49,516 bases of DNA from Prolixibacteraceae bacterium (GCA_025355875.1 JANXYV010000128.1:1-49516), one strand, 5' to 3'. Positions 8,708 through 17,360 are shown, counted from the stretch's first letter. Numbers and translations are program-made. Notes: a model not told the origin generated them from the letters alone.

Positions 8708-9733
8708 TCAGACATTCAATTCATCAATCATCACCGGGAACACATCCTGATGTGCATTCTTACCCAGGAAAATATCCAGGTGACTATAGGTATCGTACAG
8801 GTACAACTTATGAAAATCGGGTTTTAGCCGGTTGAAATATTCGAAAGAATTCTCCTGACTTTCACTCCGGAAACATTTATTAAGCTTACCTGCAAAAAAA
8901 ACAAACCGCGCATCGGTTGCCGGAATCTGATCTGCATAATGTGTCGTTCCGTCAACGGACACTAATGAGCCATAATGAACGCCTTTCCGGATGTGTCTGA
9001 AAAAATGGATAGGTACCGGACCAAATTCATTCCGGATCCATTCTTTCGTTTCGTCGGTGAGATTCGCCAGTTCCCACAATGCCGGAAATCCTGCACCATA
9101 GGTAAAGCTTACGAATTTGCCCACCGTCGTATCATTTTCGAAATGTGTACTGACAACCAATGCTTTAAAGAATTTCGACCGCAAATCAGGAGACACATCA
9201 CCCCATCGCGGGTTAATGTAGTCGGTAATCAACCCAGCCATTTCAAGAATCACATCCAGTTTTACGTGCGACCAGGAAGGAACAACCGGATGAAGCGAAA
9301 CGGCATTGGTCACAATCGTTGTCACCTGCGGGACCAACCCTTCAACGGCCGAAATCATAAAACTTGTAGAGCCCTGGCAATGAATAATCGCCTTGCATTG
9401 ATCAGAACCACTCACCTCACAAACCTTCTGAATGGCTGCCGGATGGTCGTTTTTGGCTACCACATCCAAATCCCATTTATTTTCAGGGAACTCAGTGCTT
9501 GCACGCCAGTTTTCGAGGAAAACGTCATATCCGGCATCGGCAAGCATATCCAGCAAATTGACTTCATTGGGAGGATTGAAAATATTTGCCCGAACTCCTG
9601 CACCATGCACCAGCATGACCGGTCCACGATGTTTTGAACGATCGTGTTTTAACCGCCAAAGGTTGCATTCAAAACCATCATAGGCTTTAAAAGGAATGAT
9701 ATCAAAAGTATGGTTCGGCATAAGAAATTTCAT
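8708..9733 (-). CDS. Alpha/beta hydrolase with Cys nucleophile elbow
   Basis: A 341-residue alpha/beta hydrolase. The oxyanion motif is LVHGAGV (H43-G44). The nucleophile elbow reads I-H-C119-Q-G-S, so cysteine occupies the position usually held by serine. A late YSHLDIFLGKNAH segment supplies the catalytic histidine and resembles lipase and PHA-synthase-type C-termini. Cys nucleophiles occur in PHA synthases and dienelactone hydrolases, and HCxGS-type elbows are, to my knowledge, found in hydrolases associated with or fused to GMC oxidoreductases. The start is the ATG at 9733; a TTG-initiated extension of nine residues reads into the repeated leader and is rejected. It is the first gene of operon A. 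It probably acts on an ester or thioester of a bulky lipid. Confidence 0.82.
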   Translation of the reverse strand: MKFLMPNHTFDIIPFKAYDGFECNLWRLKHDRSKHRGPVMLVHGAGVRANIFNPPNEVNLLDMLADAGYDVFLENWRASTEFPENKWDLDVVAKNDHPAAIQKVCEVSGSDQCKAIIHCQGSTSFMISAVEGLVPQVTTIVTNAVSLHPVVPSWSHVKLDVILEMAGLITDYINPRWGDVSPDLRSKFFKALVVSTHFENDTTVGKFVSFTYGAGFPALWELANLTDETKEWIRNEFGPVPIHFFRHIRKGVHYGSLVSVDGTTHYADQIPATDARFVFFAGKLNKCFRSESQENSFEYFNRLKPDFHKLYLYDTYSHLDIFLGKNAHQDVFPVMIDELNV

Positions 9734-9840
9734 GTTTATATAATTTGAAGCCCCCTCCAAACCTCCCCCGAAGGTTGAGGCTTAAAAAAAGCAATGGCTT
9801 CATTTTTGGTTTTATAATCATCCGCATGTGTGTCAAAAAT
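9731..9840 (-). promoter_or_regulatory. Repeated promoter/leader element, copy 2
   Basis: This is the partner of the element at 7151-7260 with an exact offset of 2580 nt. On the minus strand it reads TTGACA, 14 nt, TATAAA, then AACCAAAAATGAAG and a run of seven T, followed by a degenerate GC-rich hairpin (CCTCAACC, TTC, GGGGGAGG) and an AT-rich spacer to the ATG. It directly precedes the alpha/beta hydrolase gene. The conserved part extends upstream of the hairpin repeat into the promoter boxes, so more than the mobile-looking GC-rich core was duplicated. Confidence 0.65.
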
Positions 9841-9860
9841 TTGTCATGGGCGGTTAAACT

Positions 9861-10724
9861 CTATGTATATATCCAGGATTCACTGTATAATTCATTCTTT
9901 CTGATTTTCCACTTGTACCTCACAGCAATGAAGCCCAATGAAACCAGAAAAGTAAGGCAAGCCATAAATTGCCCGGTTGAAAGATTGCCTACCCATCCAC
10001 GGTTTTCATCTCCCCTGAAAAATTCAATCATAAACCTTAAAACTGAATAACTCATCCAAAAGAGAAAGAACAGAACTCCTGGCTTAAACAGGTCCTTTTT
10101 CCATAAAGCTGAAAAGAGAATAAAAAGGATTAATCCTTTCAAAACACAATAAAGCTGAACAGGGTGAATAGGCAATGAAAGAATGTCAGCCGAACTGATT
10201 AATCCTTTGTTCAGATGATCGAAATAAGCATAACTGCCAAGAGGATATTGCACCGCCCAGGGCAGATTGCTCAATGTTCCGTAATCACAGCCATTCAGGA
10301 AGCAGGCAAAACGACCAACCATTGGACCAATTCCCAGAACTGATCCAATGACATCAAGATATTTCCAAAGAGAAATCCGGTATAATATTCCATACAAAAC
10401 AATTCCGGCAATTCCTCCAAGGTAAACTCCAAACGAAACGGTCGCTCCATTGAGTTCCGTCAAAATTTCAGGATGAGAATACGTGTAACTGATATTTTGA
10501 ACCAAGTAAAATATCCGGGCTCCGAAAGCTGCCGCAATCGATCCCCACAGAGCAATTCCTGCTGCATGATGGGTGTCCAGACCCGACGATTTACACCGTT
10601 TCAGCAACACAACGATTCCCAATCCGAGCATGATGGCATACACCACAGACGGATCGGGAATCAGATAACTGAATATACCCGTGTGAAACAGATGATTAAA
10701 ATACTCAATGAGCCTCGGACGCAT
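9861..10724 (-). CDS. Divergent prolipoprotein diacylglyceryl transferase (Lgt) family protein
   Basis: A 287-residue polytopic membrane protein with seven or so hydrophobic segments. Lgt signatures are recognisable: G137-R-FACFLN144-G-C-D-Y-G149 in place of the usual GRxGNFxNxE, HPVQLY at 187-192, and R230-FMIE234-FFRGDENRG followed by STGQ. The segment that in E. coli Lgt reads HGG reads VYLGG here (Y101), so the usual His is missing. The NGC-x-YG and RGDE-RG forms resemble Lgt paralogues of Deltaproteobacteria-type genomes. It starts 15 nt after the M36 peptidase stop and is probably co-transcribed. It may be a dedicated lipid-transferase or sorting partner of that peptidase rather than the housekeeping Lgt, though it could also be the only Lgt of the genome. 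Confidence 0.8.
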   Translation of the reverse strand: MRPRLIEYFNHLFHTGIFSYLIPDPSVVYAIMLGLGIVVLLKRCKSSGLDTHHAAGIALWGSIAAAFGARIFYLVQNISYTYSHPEILTELNGATVSFGVYLGGIAGIVLYGILYRISLWKYLDVIGSVLGIGPMVGRFACFLNGCDYGTLSNLPWAVQYPLGSYAYFDHLNKGLISSADILSLPIHPVQLYCVLKGLILFILFSALWKKDLFKPGVLFFLFWMSYSVLRFMIEFFRGDENRGWVGNLSTGQFMACLTFLVSLGFIAVRYKWKIRKNELYSESWIYT

Positions 10725-10739
10725 AGTTCACTTCCTGTG

Positions 10740-13163
10740 TTATGATTTTTTAGTTTTTCTTCTTCGGTAAACAATTAATCCGACCAGCGGAAGAAGAGGA
10801 ATCAAAGCCATTTTGGATGAGGATGTTGATGCGGAAGCAGTACATGAACAATCTTTTGTGCCTGTACCGTTAATGGCAGCCCTTCCTACCGGAACATCGA
10901 CACCGAGAAAATTATTCCCGGGTTTCCATGAATACCTCTGATTCGCTCCTGAAGCATCCTGAGTGGTCACTCTGAAAAAAAGGTCGCTTCCTGTTTTCAA
11001 GGTATTCCAGTCGGCTACCGGCATTGTGTAAGTTGCTGTGCCTCCTGCGGCTGATACTACTCCTCCTATCCAGGCACTTGTTAAATGATTGACTGTGAAT
11101 GCTTCGTCATTGGCCACTTCAAATTGAAACTGTGTATTAAATGGAAGTGTCCCTCCGGTTATCACGGTACTCCCCGAAAACGTATAATCATTTCCGGTCC
11201 AAACGGTGAATACCGGGCCAGTTGCATTATTCCGGTTTAAATACGAATGGTCGATATCGACAATGGCATCCTTGGGCGATAAAAAGATTCCGGCCCGGGC
11301 ATATCCGGCAAGTAATTTATGAACCAGGCGCGAAGATTTATAAAGCGGAGCCAGTTGCTTCAATAAATCGAGGTAAGAATCGTGTATTGATTTGTCGGTT
11401 CCGTCCAAAAGCACGCCAACTCCGGCAGTAGTCATTGCCTTTATGGTATTCAAATTAATACTCAGAGTTCCAAGGTCGAAGGCATCATTCATTCCCTGGC
11501 GCGAGCTCCATTGGGCCCACGAAACGATTTGCCCGGCTGAGTGAACTTCGTTGGAAGCATCGGTTAAATTTTTATGCTCCGGAAATACATCCAAAGGTTC
11601 GGAAGCTCTTGGGCACCAACCACTTTGAGTTGCTGATGCACAATTGTGTCCCCACCATCCGGCAAAAACATTGGTGTCAAAATTGGTACAGGCCCAAAAA
11701 TCAGCCAGCCCCTCATTGATGGCACCGGTCATGGAACCGCCGCCAACACTGTATTGCAGGCCATTTAACCGGTGTCCGAATTCGTGGGCGATAACCGTTC
11801 CGTCACATCCGGCATTAAAAACTGCGACACCTGCACCTGCAGGGTTACAAAGCGTGGAAGCGGAAGTAGTGGCATCACCGATATGAAAAGCGGGTGGACA
11901 ACAAAATGAATTTCCTCCAACCTTGTTAAATGTCACATCCACCTGACCAAAGTCCTGACTTCCCAGAAGCATATAGGTCTTTCTTTCATTAAAAATGTGA
12001 GCATAAATATTCACCTGCTGGAAGAGTCCGTTATAACCGGTCTGACTGGTTCTTTCAACGGTGGTTCCGTTTATCGGCGAAACATTAAAATTTGCGGTAC
12101 CTGAACCATCATCTGGAACGGTTACAATTCCTGAAGTGCCGTCGGTTCCCACATTGGTCAGGGTAACAACTCCGCTATTTTTCAGGGTATATACACCTCC
12201 GGAAGAAGCATCGACATCAAAAGTCATTTCACGGGTTGGCGAATTCGGATCGGGATAAAAGGCCAATCCTTTTGCATTATCAAAAAAGAACAAGGGAAAC
12301 AATTGAAGCACTTTTCCTGAATCAGCGTCGATCCAAACCTGGTAGTCTCCTTCAGCGGTTACTTCAGTCTTCCATGCATATTTAAAACCTTCGGCATACG
12401 GAAGCAAGACGATTTCACCGGTATTTTTTGCTTTTACTACCTCGACTTTATTTTCCGATCTGATCTGGGCAATGGCTTTTGCAGTAGCATCTTTCAGTGA
12501 CAGCGTTTTACCGTTTGTTGGTTTCACGTTATTATAAAACTTGCCGTGAAGGGAAACTATTTCATTCTCGTTCCGGTTGGTAATGCTGATTGCGGTGTTG
12601 TCGATAAGAACATTATCGAAATATTGGTCGAAACGGTAAATGGAAACCGTGACATTCGACTGCCGTTTCAGTTCATTTCCCAATTCATTCAGCATGTTGT
12701 CGGAAGATGTGCTGACATCCAGCATTTCCCGTTTTATTTTCTCTTTGGTGGTTTGCTTACCCACCCGGATCTGTTCATCAATGTAGGTGCCATTCGATTT
12801 TGCCGTAGTTGCCTCAATGTTTAAGCGCATTTCTCTATCCAGTCGTAACGGGCTTTTCAGCGATTCGAGGAAGGTCGAAATAACTTTCTTCGCATCATCC
12901 GGAGATTTCACATATTGCCCGTTGATATTAATCTGGAAATTTTCTCCTTCGTAGGTCGGAAGTTGCCCACCGGCATTTTTGAAAGGTACTTGTTCCAACC
13001 GGTATTCCACCGGAGGTCTGCGTTCTTCCGGAACAAAAACCTGTTTGATTTTGTAATTCGACTCAAGACCAGGCGTATTGGGCTGTGAATATGCCGATGA
13101 ACCTGTAATTGCCATCATCAAAATCGTGTTGGCAATTAGTTTCAAAATAGGATTGTGTTTCAT
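10740..13163 (-). CDS. Secreted M36 (fungalysin-type) metallopeptidase with Cys-containing C-terminal anchor
   Basis: An 807-residue protein with an N-terminal signal peptide (cleavage near AYSQ), then a fungalysin/thermolysin propeptide domain (about 80-290), then the M36 catalytic domain. The zinc site is H460-E-F-G-H464 with E484 in INEGLADFW as third ligand, so the enzyme should be active. A beta-rich region follows (about 655-765). The C-terminus has three parts: a D771-C-S-C774 motif, a hydrophobic segment of about 14 residues, and a basic RRRKTKK tail. This is not a T9SS domain or LPXTG; it most resembles Cys-containing CTERM signals such as MYXO-CTERM. It lies 84 nt downstream of a 96-residue ORF and just upstream of an Lgt-family gene. 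It probably degrades extracellular protein while anchored at the surface. Confidence 0.88.
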   Translation of the reverse strand: MKHNPILKLIANTILMMAITGSSAYSQPNTPGLESNYKIKQVFVPEERRPPVEYRLEQVPFKNAGGQLPTYEGENFQININGQYVKSPDDAKKVISTFLESLKSPLRLDREMRLNIEATTAKSNGTYIDEQIRVGKQTTKEKIKREMLDVSTSSDNMLNELGNELKRQSNVTVSIYRFDQYFDNVLIDNTAISITNRNENEIVSLHGKFYNNVKPTNGKTLSLKDATAKAIAQIRSENKVEVVKAKNTGEIVLLPYAEGFKYAWKTEVTAEGDYQVWIDADSGKVLQLFPLFFFDNAKGLAFYPDPNSPTREMTFDVDASSGGVYTLKNSGVVTLTNVGTDGTSGIVTVPDDGSGTANFNVSPINGTTVERTSQTGYNGLFQQVNIYAHIFNERKTYMLLGSQDFGQVDVTFNKVGGNSFCCPPAFHIGDATTSASTLCNPAGAGVAVFNAGCDGTVIAHEFGHRLNGLQYSVGGGSMTGAINEGLADFWACTNFDTNVFAGWWGHNCASATQSGWCPRASEPLDVFPEHKNLTDASNEVHSAGQIVSWAQWSSRQGMNDAFDLGTLSINLNTIKAMTTAGVGVLLDGTDKSIHDSYLDLLKQLAPLYKSSRLVHKLLAGYARAGIFLSPKDAIVDIDHSYLNRNNATGPVFTVWTGNDYTFSGSTVITGGTLPFNTQFQFEVANDEAFTVNHLTSAWIGGVVSAAGGTATYTMPVADWNTLKTGSDLFFRVTTQDASGANQRYSWKPGNNFLGVDVPVGRAAINGTGTKDCSCTASASTSSSKMALIPLLPLVGLIVYRRRKTKKS

Positions 13164-13247
13164 AGTTGTTATAGACTTGAATGTTTTCGTGTTTTTTAGA
13201 TACCAATAAAGCTAATTGTCCTGGTCTTCAGGAAGTCACTCGCAATA

Positions 13248-13538
13248 TCAAAGTCCTGTAGCGCCTGTCCTTTCTGTAGAAATCATCAAATCCCGTTCGG
13301 CCATCATGGCAAAAGCATCACTATAGTCAACTTTCAACTTTTCGCCTCTGAATCTGAACTGATACGATTTTCCTGTAACTGCTCCGGTAAAGGTTTGAGA
13401 ATATTTACCTGTATATTCAAAGACCCGGTCAGGTTTATCCTCAATTAAAGTATCATGCACAATTTCAGTCATATCCTGATGGTTAGAAGATTTCACTTCA
13501 TTCATCCATTCTTTTCTTTTGTTTCCGCAGCAGTTCAT
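13248..13538 (-). CDS. Uncharacterised 96-residue protein
   Basis: A small soluble protein with an N-terminal Cys pair and basic patch (MNCCGNKRKEW), an acidic middle section and a beta-rich core (YSQTFTGAVTGKSYQFRF) ending in VDYSDAFAMMAERDL. I recognise no family. It begins 8 nt after the stop of the DUF1360 gene, so it belongs to the same transcript. The VTGKxYxF pattern followed by a VDYxDA segment is reminiscent of small structural proteins, but that is only an impression. The C-terminus is hydrophilic and no signal peptide or membrane segment is present. It may be an accessory or component of the upstream two-large-protein system. Confidence 0.65.
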   Translation of the reverse strand: MNCCGNKRKEWMNEVKSSNHQDMTEIVHDTLIEDKPDRVFEYTGKYSQTFTGAVTGKSYQFRFRGEKLKVDYSDAFAMMAERDLMISTERTGATGL

Positions 13539-13546
13539 TCTATAAT

Positions 13547-13831
13547 TTATTTGTCGATTAATTTAAATAGCAGGCACGCAGTGCCTGAAAGTGCAAGCCA
13601 TACGATGATTCCCTGAATCCATTCGTGGCATAGAAAAATGGCGAATGGTATGGCTATCCATAAGCTGAGGCAAAAAAAGCAATCGAGCAGGTTTCCGAAG
13701 AAACCTTGCCCGAATAACTTTCTGAATTTAATCACTGCATCAAATGGACCATCTTCTTGTGACAACAAATGCGTAATTCTCCAAATCGCAAGTGCACAGA
13801 TACTAAATGATGCAATGTCGATAGTAATCAT
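13547..13831 (-). CDS. DUF1360 membrane protein
   Basis: A 94-residue protein with the DUF1360 pattern: [19 protein letters not shown] near the N-terminus, then a G-rich turn and [15 protein letters not shown], which contains a CxxC pair. Two or three hydrophobic segments place it in the inner membrane. Its start overlaps the stop of the 763-residue gene by ATGA, a sign of translational coupling and of a stoichiometric partner. The family's function is not established. In this operon it is the only evident membrane component between large proteins without signal peptides, so it could anchor or export them; that is inference. Confidence 0.8.
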   Translation of the reverse strand: MITIDIASFSICALAIWRITHLLSQEDGPFDAVIKFRKLFGQGFFGNLLDCFFCLSLWIAIPFAIFLCHEWIQGIIVWLALSGTACLLFKLIDK

Positions 13832-16119
13832 GGGTTTAGTCGTTCCATCATTATCTGTCCGTATGCCTGATAAGTGCCGGAAATACCTGAGTTATAACCG
13901 TTGGTTACCCGCTGGTTTGCAGTTAATGAGAATGAATAGACCGTAAAGTATTCTCCGGTTTTAATCCATCCATCGCCGATTGCCACAGGTTGTATCTGAA
14001 CACCAACCATTCCGGCGGTACTGTAATCATCAATTGTCCCTTTGTATCCGGGGCACAAAAAGTGGGTATTGACAGAATTACTTCCTCCGGGAAAAGTATG
14101 TCCGCCGGTAAGTGTAAAGTTTCCTTCAATGTTTGCGTTCAGGTCAAGGGCAGTTCCCGGACATCTTCCCATTGACAACACATAATTGTCGACGAATCCT
14201 TCGGGGTCATTGGCTTCGAACGAAAACACGACTGGAGTTTTCATCTGTAAATCGGTAAGGCGATATAAACCGCAGCCTGCATCTACAATGGATGGGTCGT
14301 TCAGGGTGGGTGCAGTCATCTGGAAATTGAGCCCGTTGTTATGAATGAATAGTGCAATTAAATCGGTAACACCCGGAACATGCTGTCCCAAAGAATCGTA
14401 TCCGTCCACCCTGACAAAGAATCTTCCGGGAGTCCGCACACCAGCAACTATATCATAAAGCGCTGTGTTTAGTTGCATATAACGATCGAAATTGGAAAAT
14501 TCCCAATCAATTCCATCGGCAAATATTTCGCGCTGAATGTTGGTATATGCCGGAACTGTACCATTCAATACCCCGCCCACATTCGGATAAAAAGGACCAA
14601 CATCGTCGCCGATGTAATTGGGCAGGTTTCGTTTTGAGAATTTCGGATGTTTGTAATTCTGGCTCACATAACCCAATCCGGAAGTTCCTTCGCGCCAAAT
14701 CTGTATGGTATACCATTTGACCTTGTTATCGGCCGCACTCTTTATTGCATTATACATACAACCCCTCATGTCAATAGTTCCACCCCAGGCAGAACATTCC
14801 ACATTGAATCCGGCCAGCGGACTATTAACTGAAATGATCCCAGTCGATTCGAGGTAATTTGAATTGCCGTGACGGGTCAAATTGGCAGGTAAAGTCGATG
14901 CGGAGGTGTTTTGATTTCCACCGATGAAGATGTTCCCCATGCTCCCGATCAAATTTCCATTGAAGCAGGCCGATGAAACATGGATGGCCGAATCAGGCAG
15001 GCACATATCAATCCGTTTCAGGTTCGGGATGTTGTAATAGGGCGCACTTTCGTACCTGATCTGGAAGGGTGAGTACTCAACAATTTTTACAATAACATCC
15101 GGATACATGACGACATTGACATCTTCGCCCGGAGCAATGTCCGTCGAATCTTCCAATCCCGGGAAAGTCATGTCAAAACTGAAGCGGAAAATATAATTCC
15201 CGTTCATATCGGTAATTGTATCGCCCAGCAAACGCCGGTTTCCCGTTCCGGAGTATGCGCCGCCAGCTAATTCAGCCGCAGACCGGTCATATTCCTCGAA
15301 TGTTAAAGTCAGATTTGAACCGGAATTGGTACGACAGCGTGAATACAAGTCGCCAATATTTTTTGCCAGTTGTATTCTGTCGGAAGACAAAGCCATTGTC
15401 TGTGCCGTCAGATTTGATTGAGAACGAACAAGATTGAAATTCGAAGCTGCAAAATCGGAGTTCATTTCGTTGGCAACTTTCGATGTTTGCTTTTTATCCT
15501 CCACAATAGCCTTGCGGGTATACTGCAGAGATGATTTAGACTGTGTGGCTTCCTGGCTCAAATCAAAAACCATCGGTTTAAAATAGGGTGCAGGGTCGGG
15601 TGGATTTGGATTTACTTTAATTGGTGGAATTCGTTCAGGATAATACTTTTCGATGTAATCGAGTATGAACGGGTTTTTCAATGCTTTTATAAGGCCTGCA
15701 TATGTATCGATCACATAAGGGAACCTGCGGCATGGATTAAAGATACAAGCTCCGCTGTAAAGTGTTACATTTCCGTAAATGATAAAATCGTTGATATTGG
15801 CATACGTTGAGCAAGTCAGGATCAGGTCATTGAAATCGGTATCGCTACCGCCACCATCATCCGACAAAATGTCAAATTCATAAAAGCTTCCGGTTTGATG
15901 CGGAAATTTGAGCTGGGTTTGCGAAGTTCGCCACCCTGTACCGGGATCGTTCTGGATCGCAATTGACCATTGACTGCCGGTTACATAAACAAATGTACCC
16001 GGGACTCCGGAATGTATTCCGTTACCTGTTGAGGCGCCCTGTACAATAAAACGTTGAGCAAAAGCGGCACTTTTTGATTTTACGGTAACTGCCCAATTAC
16101 CTTGCATGGAAATTATCAT
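13828..16119 (-). CDS. Large uncharacterised protein with DUF4114-like calcium motif
   Basis: A 763-residue protein without an obvious signal peptide. The first 115 residues are beta-rich and contain [13 protein letters not shown], resembling the Asp-rich DxDFND motif of DUF4114 domains. Residues 150-240 hold a proline-rich linker and a polar helical stretch. Around 265-330 is a carboxypeptidase-regulatory-like segment ([15 protein letters not shown]). The remainder is beta-rich, with paired cysteines ([13 protein letters not shown]) and a late domain with [15 protein letters not shown], which looks Ig- or cadherin-like. The overall impression is a multidomain adhesive or structural protein. 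It carries the same 20-nt leader as the upstream 374-residue gene and is coupled to DUF1360 by ATGA. A downstream ATG at 16107 is an alternative start. I cannot name a function. Confidence 0.75.
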   Translation of the reverse strand: MIISMQGNWAVTVKSKSAAFAQRFIVQGASTGNGIHSGVPGTFVYVTGSQWSIAIQNDPGTGWRTSQTQLKFPHQTGSFYEFDILSDDGGGSDTDFNDLILTCSTYANINDFIIYGNVTLYSGACIFNPCRRFPYVIDTYAGLIKALKNPFILDYIEKYYPERIPPIKVNPNPPDPAPYFKPMVFDLSQEATQSKSSLQYTRKAIVEDKKQTSKVANEMNSDFAASNFNLVRSQSNLTAQTMALSSDRIQLAKNIGDLYSRCRTNSGSNLTLTFEEYDRSAAELAGGAYSGTGNRRLLGDTITDMNGNYIFRFSFDMTFPGLEDSTDIAPGEDVNVVMYPDVIVKIVEYSPFQIRYESAPYYNIPNLKRIDMCLPDSAIHVSSACFNGNLIGSMGNIFIGGNQNTSASTLPANLTRHGNSNYLESTGIISVNSPLAGFNVECSAWGGTIDMRGCMYNAIKSAADNKVKWYTIQIWREGTSGLGYVSQNYKHPKFSKRNLPNYIGDDVGPFYPNVGGVLNGTVPAYTNIQREIFADGIDWEFSNFDRYMQLNTALYDIVAGVRTPGRFFVRVDGYDSLGQHVPGVTDLIALFIHNNGLNFQMTAPTLNDPSIVDAGCGLYRLTDLQMKTPVVFSFEANDPEGFVDNYVLSMGRCPGTALDLNANIEGNFTLTGGHTFPGGSNSVNTHFLCPGYKGTIDDYSTAGMVGVQIQPVAIGDGWIKTGEYFTVYSFSLTANQRVTNGYNSGISGTYQAYGQIMMERLNP

Positions 16120-16139
16120 GGATATATTGTTTTATCGCC

Positions 16140-16159
16140 TACTCTTTTATCGGATTTTC
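16140..16159 (-). promoter_or_regulatory. Shared 20-nt leader motif, copy 1
   Basis: On the minus strand this reads GAAAATCCGATAAAAGAGTA, and the same 20 bases occur at 17341-17360. It ends 20 nt upstream of the ATG of the 763-residue gene. Its position within the ribosome-loading region suggests a translational or RNA-binding role, or a segmental duplication in which only this part stayed conserved. Confidence 0.5.
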
Positions 16160-16194
16160 GGCTGTTTCCGATTTATTCATTAACAAATCATTTT

Positions 16195-17319
16195 TCAAAC
16201 ATTAGTCACATTGGGTGCTACCGGGCAGCATCTGTATTCCTGAGATTTCTCAAGCAGTTCAATCTGTTTTTCAAGCAAATCGTTCTGCAACTTGTGATAT
16301 CTTTCCCTTTCCGGTTCGCAGGTGTTGCAATCATCGAGGCAGCCTTTTACCTGAATGCCCGCAGTTGGTAACGAGAACTCCATTTCAAAATCGAATTTCT
16401 TTTTTAACGCTTTCGATACCTCGCCATTCTCATCAAGAATGCCTGTTGCTATCAGTTCTATGCGCAATTCTTTCAGAATTTCCTGATACATGGCTGGTGA
16501 GATCACCGGTTGGGATACTGTTAAATTATTTGGATTAGATGGGAAAGAGATAATTTCATCAATGCTCACCAATTCAAATTTTAATTCCTGTCTTTTATTC
16601 AGACGATAAAAAATATAAGTCAATGCATGGCAATTGTTCTCATTGCTAAACTCACGCGATGAAGATTCGTAATGATCTTCTGTTTGTCCTTCAGCATGGG
16701 TTCGGGTAGCCACATTACCAATTGATATGGAATGTGCCTGATGAGTGGCATTGACTGCCTGCGTTGCCGAAGCGTGCATATTTGAACTTTGCCTGTTCAG
16801 GTAATCCAGCGTGGAGGTGCTGTTATGATTATTTGATGAGCTGGTACTGCCGTGCACTCCCGGATCAAAGGGATTCAGGCTAATGCCGCCGCCTGCCGAT
16901 CCGTTAAAATCCCAGTGTTGCTTATCTGTTTCAACAGAATGTCCTGACTGGGAATTTTCGAGGTCGCTGTAATAGGATTGAGTTGCTTTCATGAAATACT
17001 GTTCTTCCGACATCTGCTCGCTGCGGTAACTAAGCTGTGTTGAGCTGTCATAAGAAAAGGTGGTCCTTCTGTCAGTAGTGAACAATTTTACTTTTTCGCC
17101 CGGAAGCAAGGTGATGGTATAGGCAGGATCGCCCAATGCAAGACCCTTTGTGCAGCGGGAAAGCCTGAAGCCCAATACAAGCTGTACAACCAACCTTAAG
17201 TCTCTCTTAAAAACAAAAGGATAATTTAAAGTGCGGGTAAAAAAGAAAACATCGCAATTGCCGTCCTTTATTAATTCCGGACAACATGGAATTGTTGATA
17301 ATTGAGTTTTGTCTGACAT
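16195..17319 (-). CDS. Uncharacterised 374-residue protein with low-complexity core and Cys pairs
   Basis: This protein has a folded N-terminal part with an LSRCTKGLALGD segment followed by LLPGEKVKLFTTDRRTTFSY, then a long Ser/Asn/His/Ala/Gln-rich low-complexity region (about 115-225). A conserved-looking stretch (FSNENNCHALTYIFYRLNKRQ) follows, and the C-terminal part contains CLDDCNTCEPE and a coiled coil ending in CCP. Cysteine pairs at both ends suggest metal binding or cross-linking. There is no signal peptide. I recall similar proteins with an LLPGE-x-V/K-LFT motif in unrelated bacteria, but none with a known role. It sits 114 nt after the papain-like peptidase and 75 nt before the 763-residue gene, with which it shares a leader motif. 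It may be a substrate of the peptidase. Confidence 0.72.
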   Translation of the reverse strand: MSDKTQLSTIPCCPELIKDGNCDVFFFTRTLNYPFVFKRDLRLVVQLVLGFRLSRCTKGLALGDPAYTITLLPGEKVKLFTTDRRTTFSYDSSTQLSYRSEQMSEEQYFMKATQSYYSDLENSQSGHSVETDKQHWDFNGSAGGGISLNPFDPGVHGSTSSSNNHNSTSTLDYLNRQSSNMHASATQAVNATHQAHSISIGNVATRTHAEGQTEDHYESSSREFSNENNCHALTYIFYRLNKRQELKFELVSIDEIISFPSNPNNLTVSQPVISPAMYQEILKELRIELIATGILDENGEVSKALKKKFDFEMEFSLPTAGIQVKGCLDDCNTCEPERERYHKLQNDLLEKQIELLEKSQEYRCCPVAPNVTNV

Positions 17320-17340
17320 GGTGAAAAAATTTTATTTGCT

Positions 17341-17360
17341 TACTCTTTTATCGGATTTTC
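17341..17360 (-). promoter_or_regulatory. Shared 20-nt leader motif, copy 2
   Basis: Identical in all 20 bases to 16140-16159 and placed 21 nt before the ATG of the 374-residue gene, almost the same distance as the other copy. The flanking sequence is not conserved, which argues that the motif itself is under selection. Confidence 0.5.

Noticed and set aside
8975-9637. A 220-residue plus-strand open frame
   Set aside because: It lies wholly antisense to the alpha/beta hydrolase, has a Cys/His/Arg-rich composition typical of a shadow frame, and shows no domain.
10740-10860. LPXTG sortase signal or T9SS sorting domain at the M36 C-terminus
   Set aside because: There is no LPxTG-like motif and no conserved T9SS strands; the motif is Cys-based before the hydrophobic segment.
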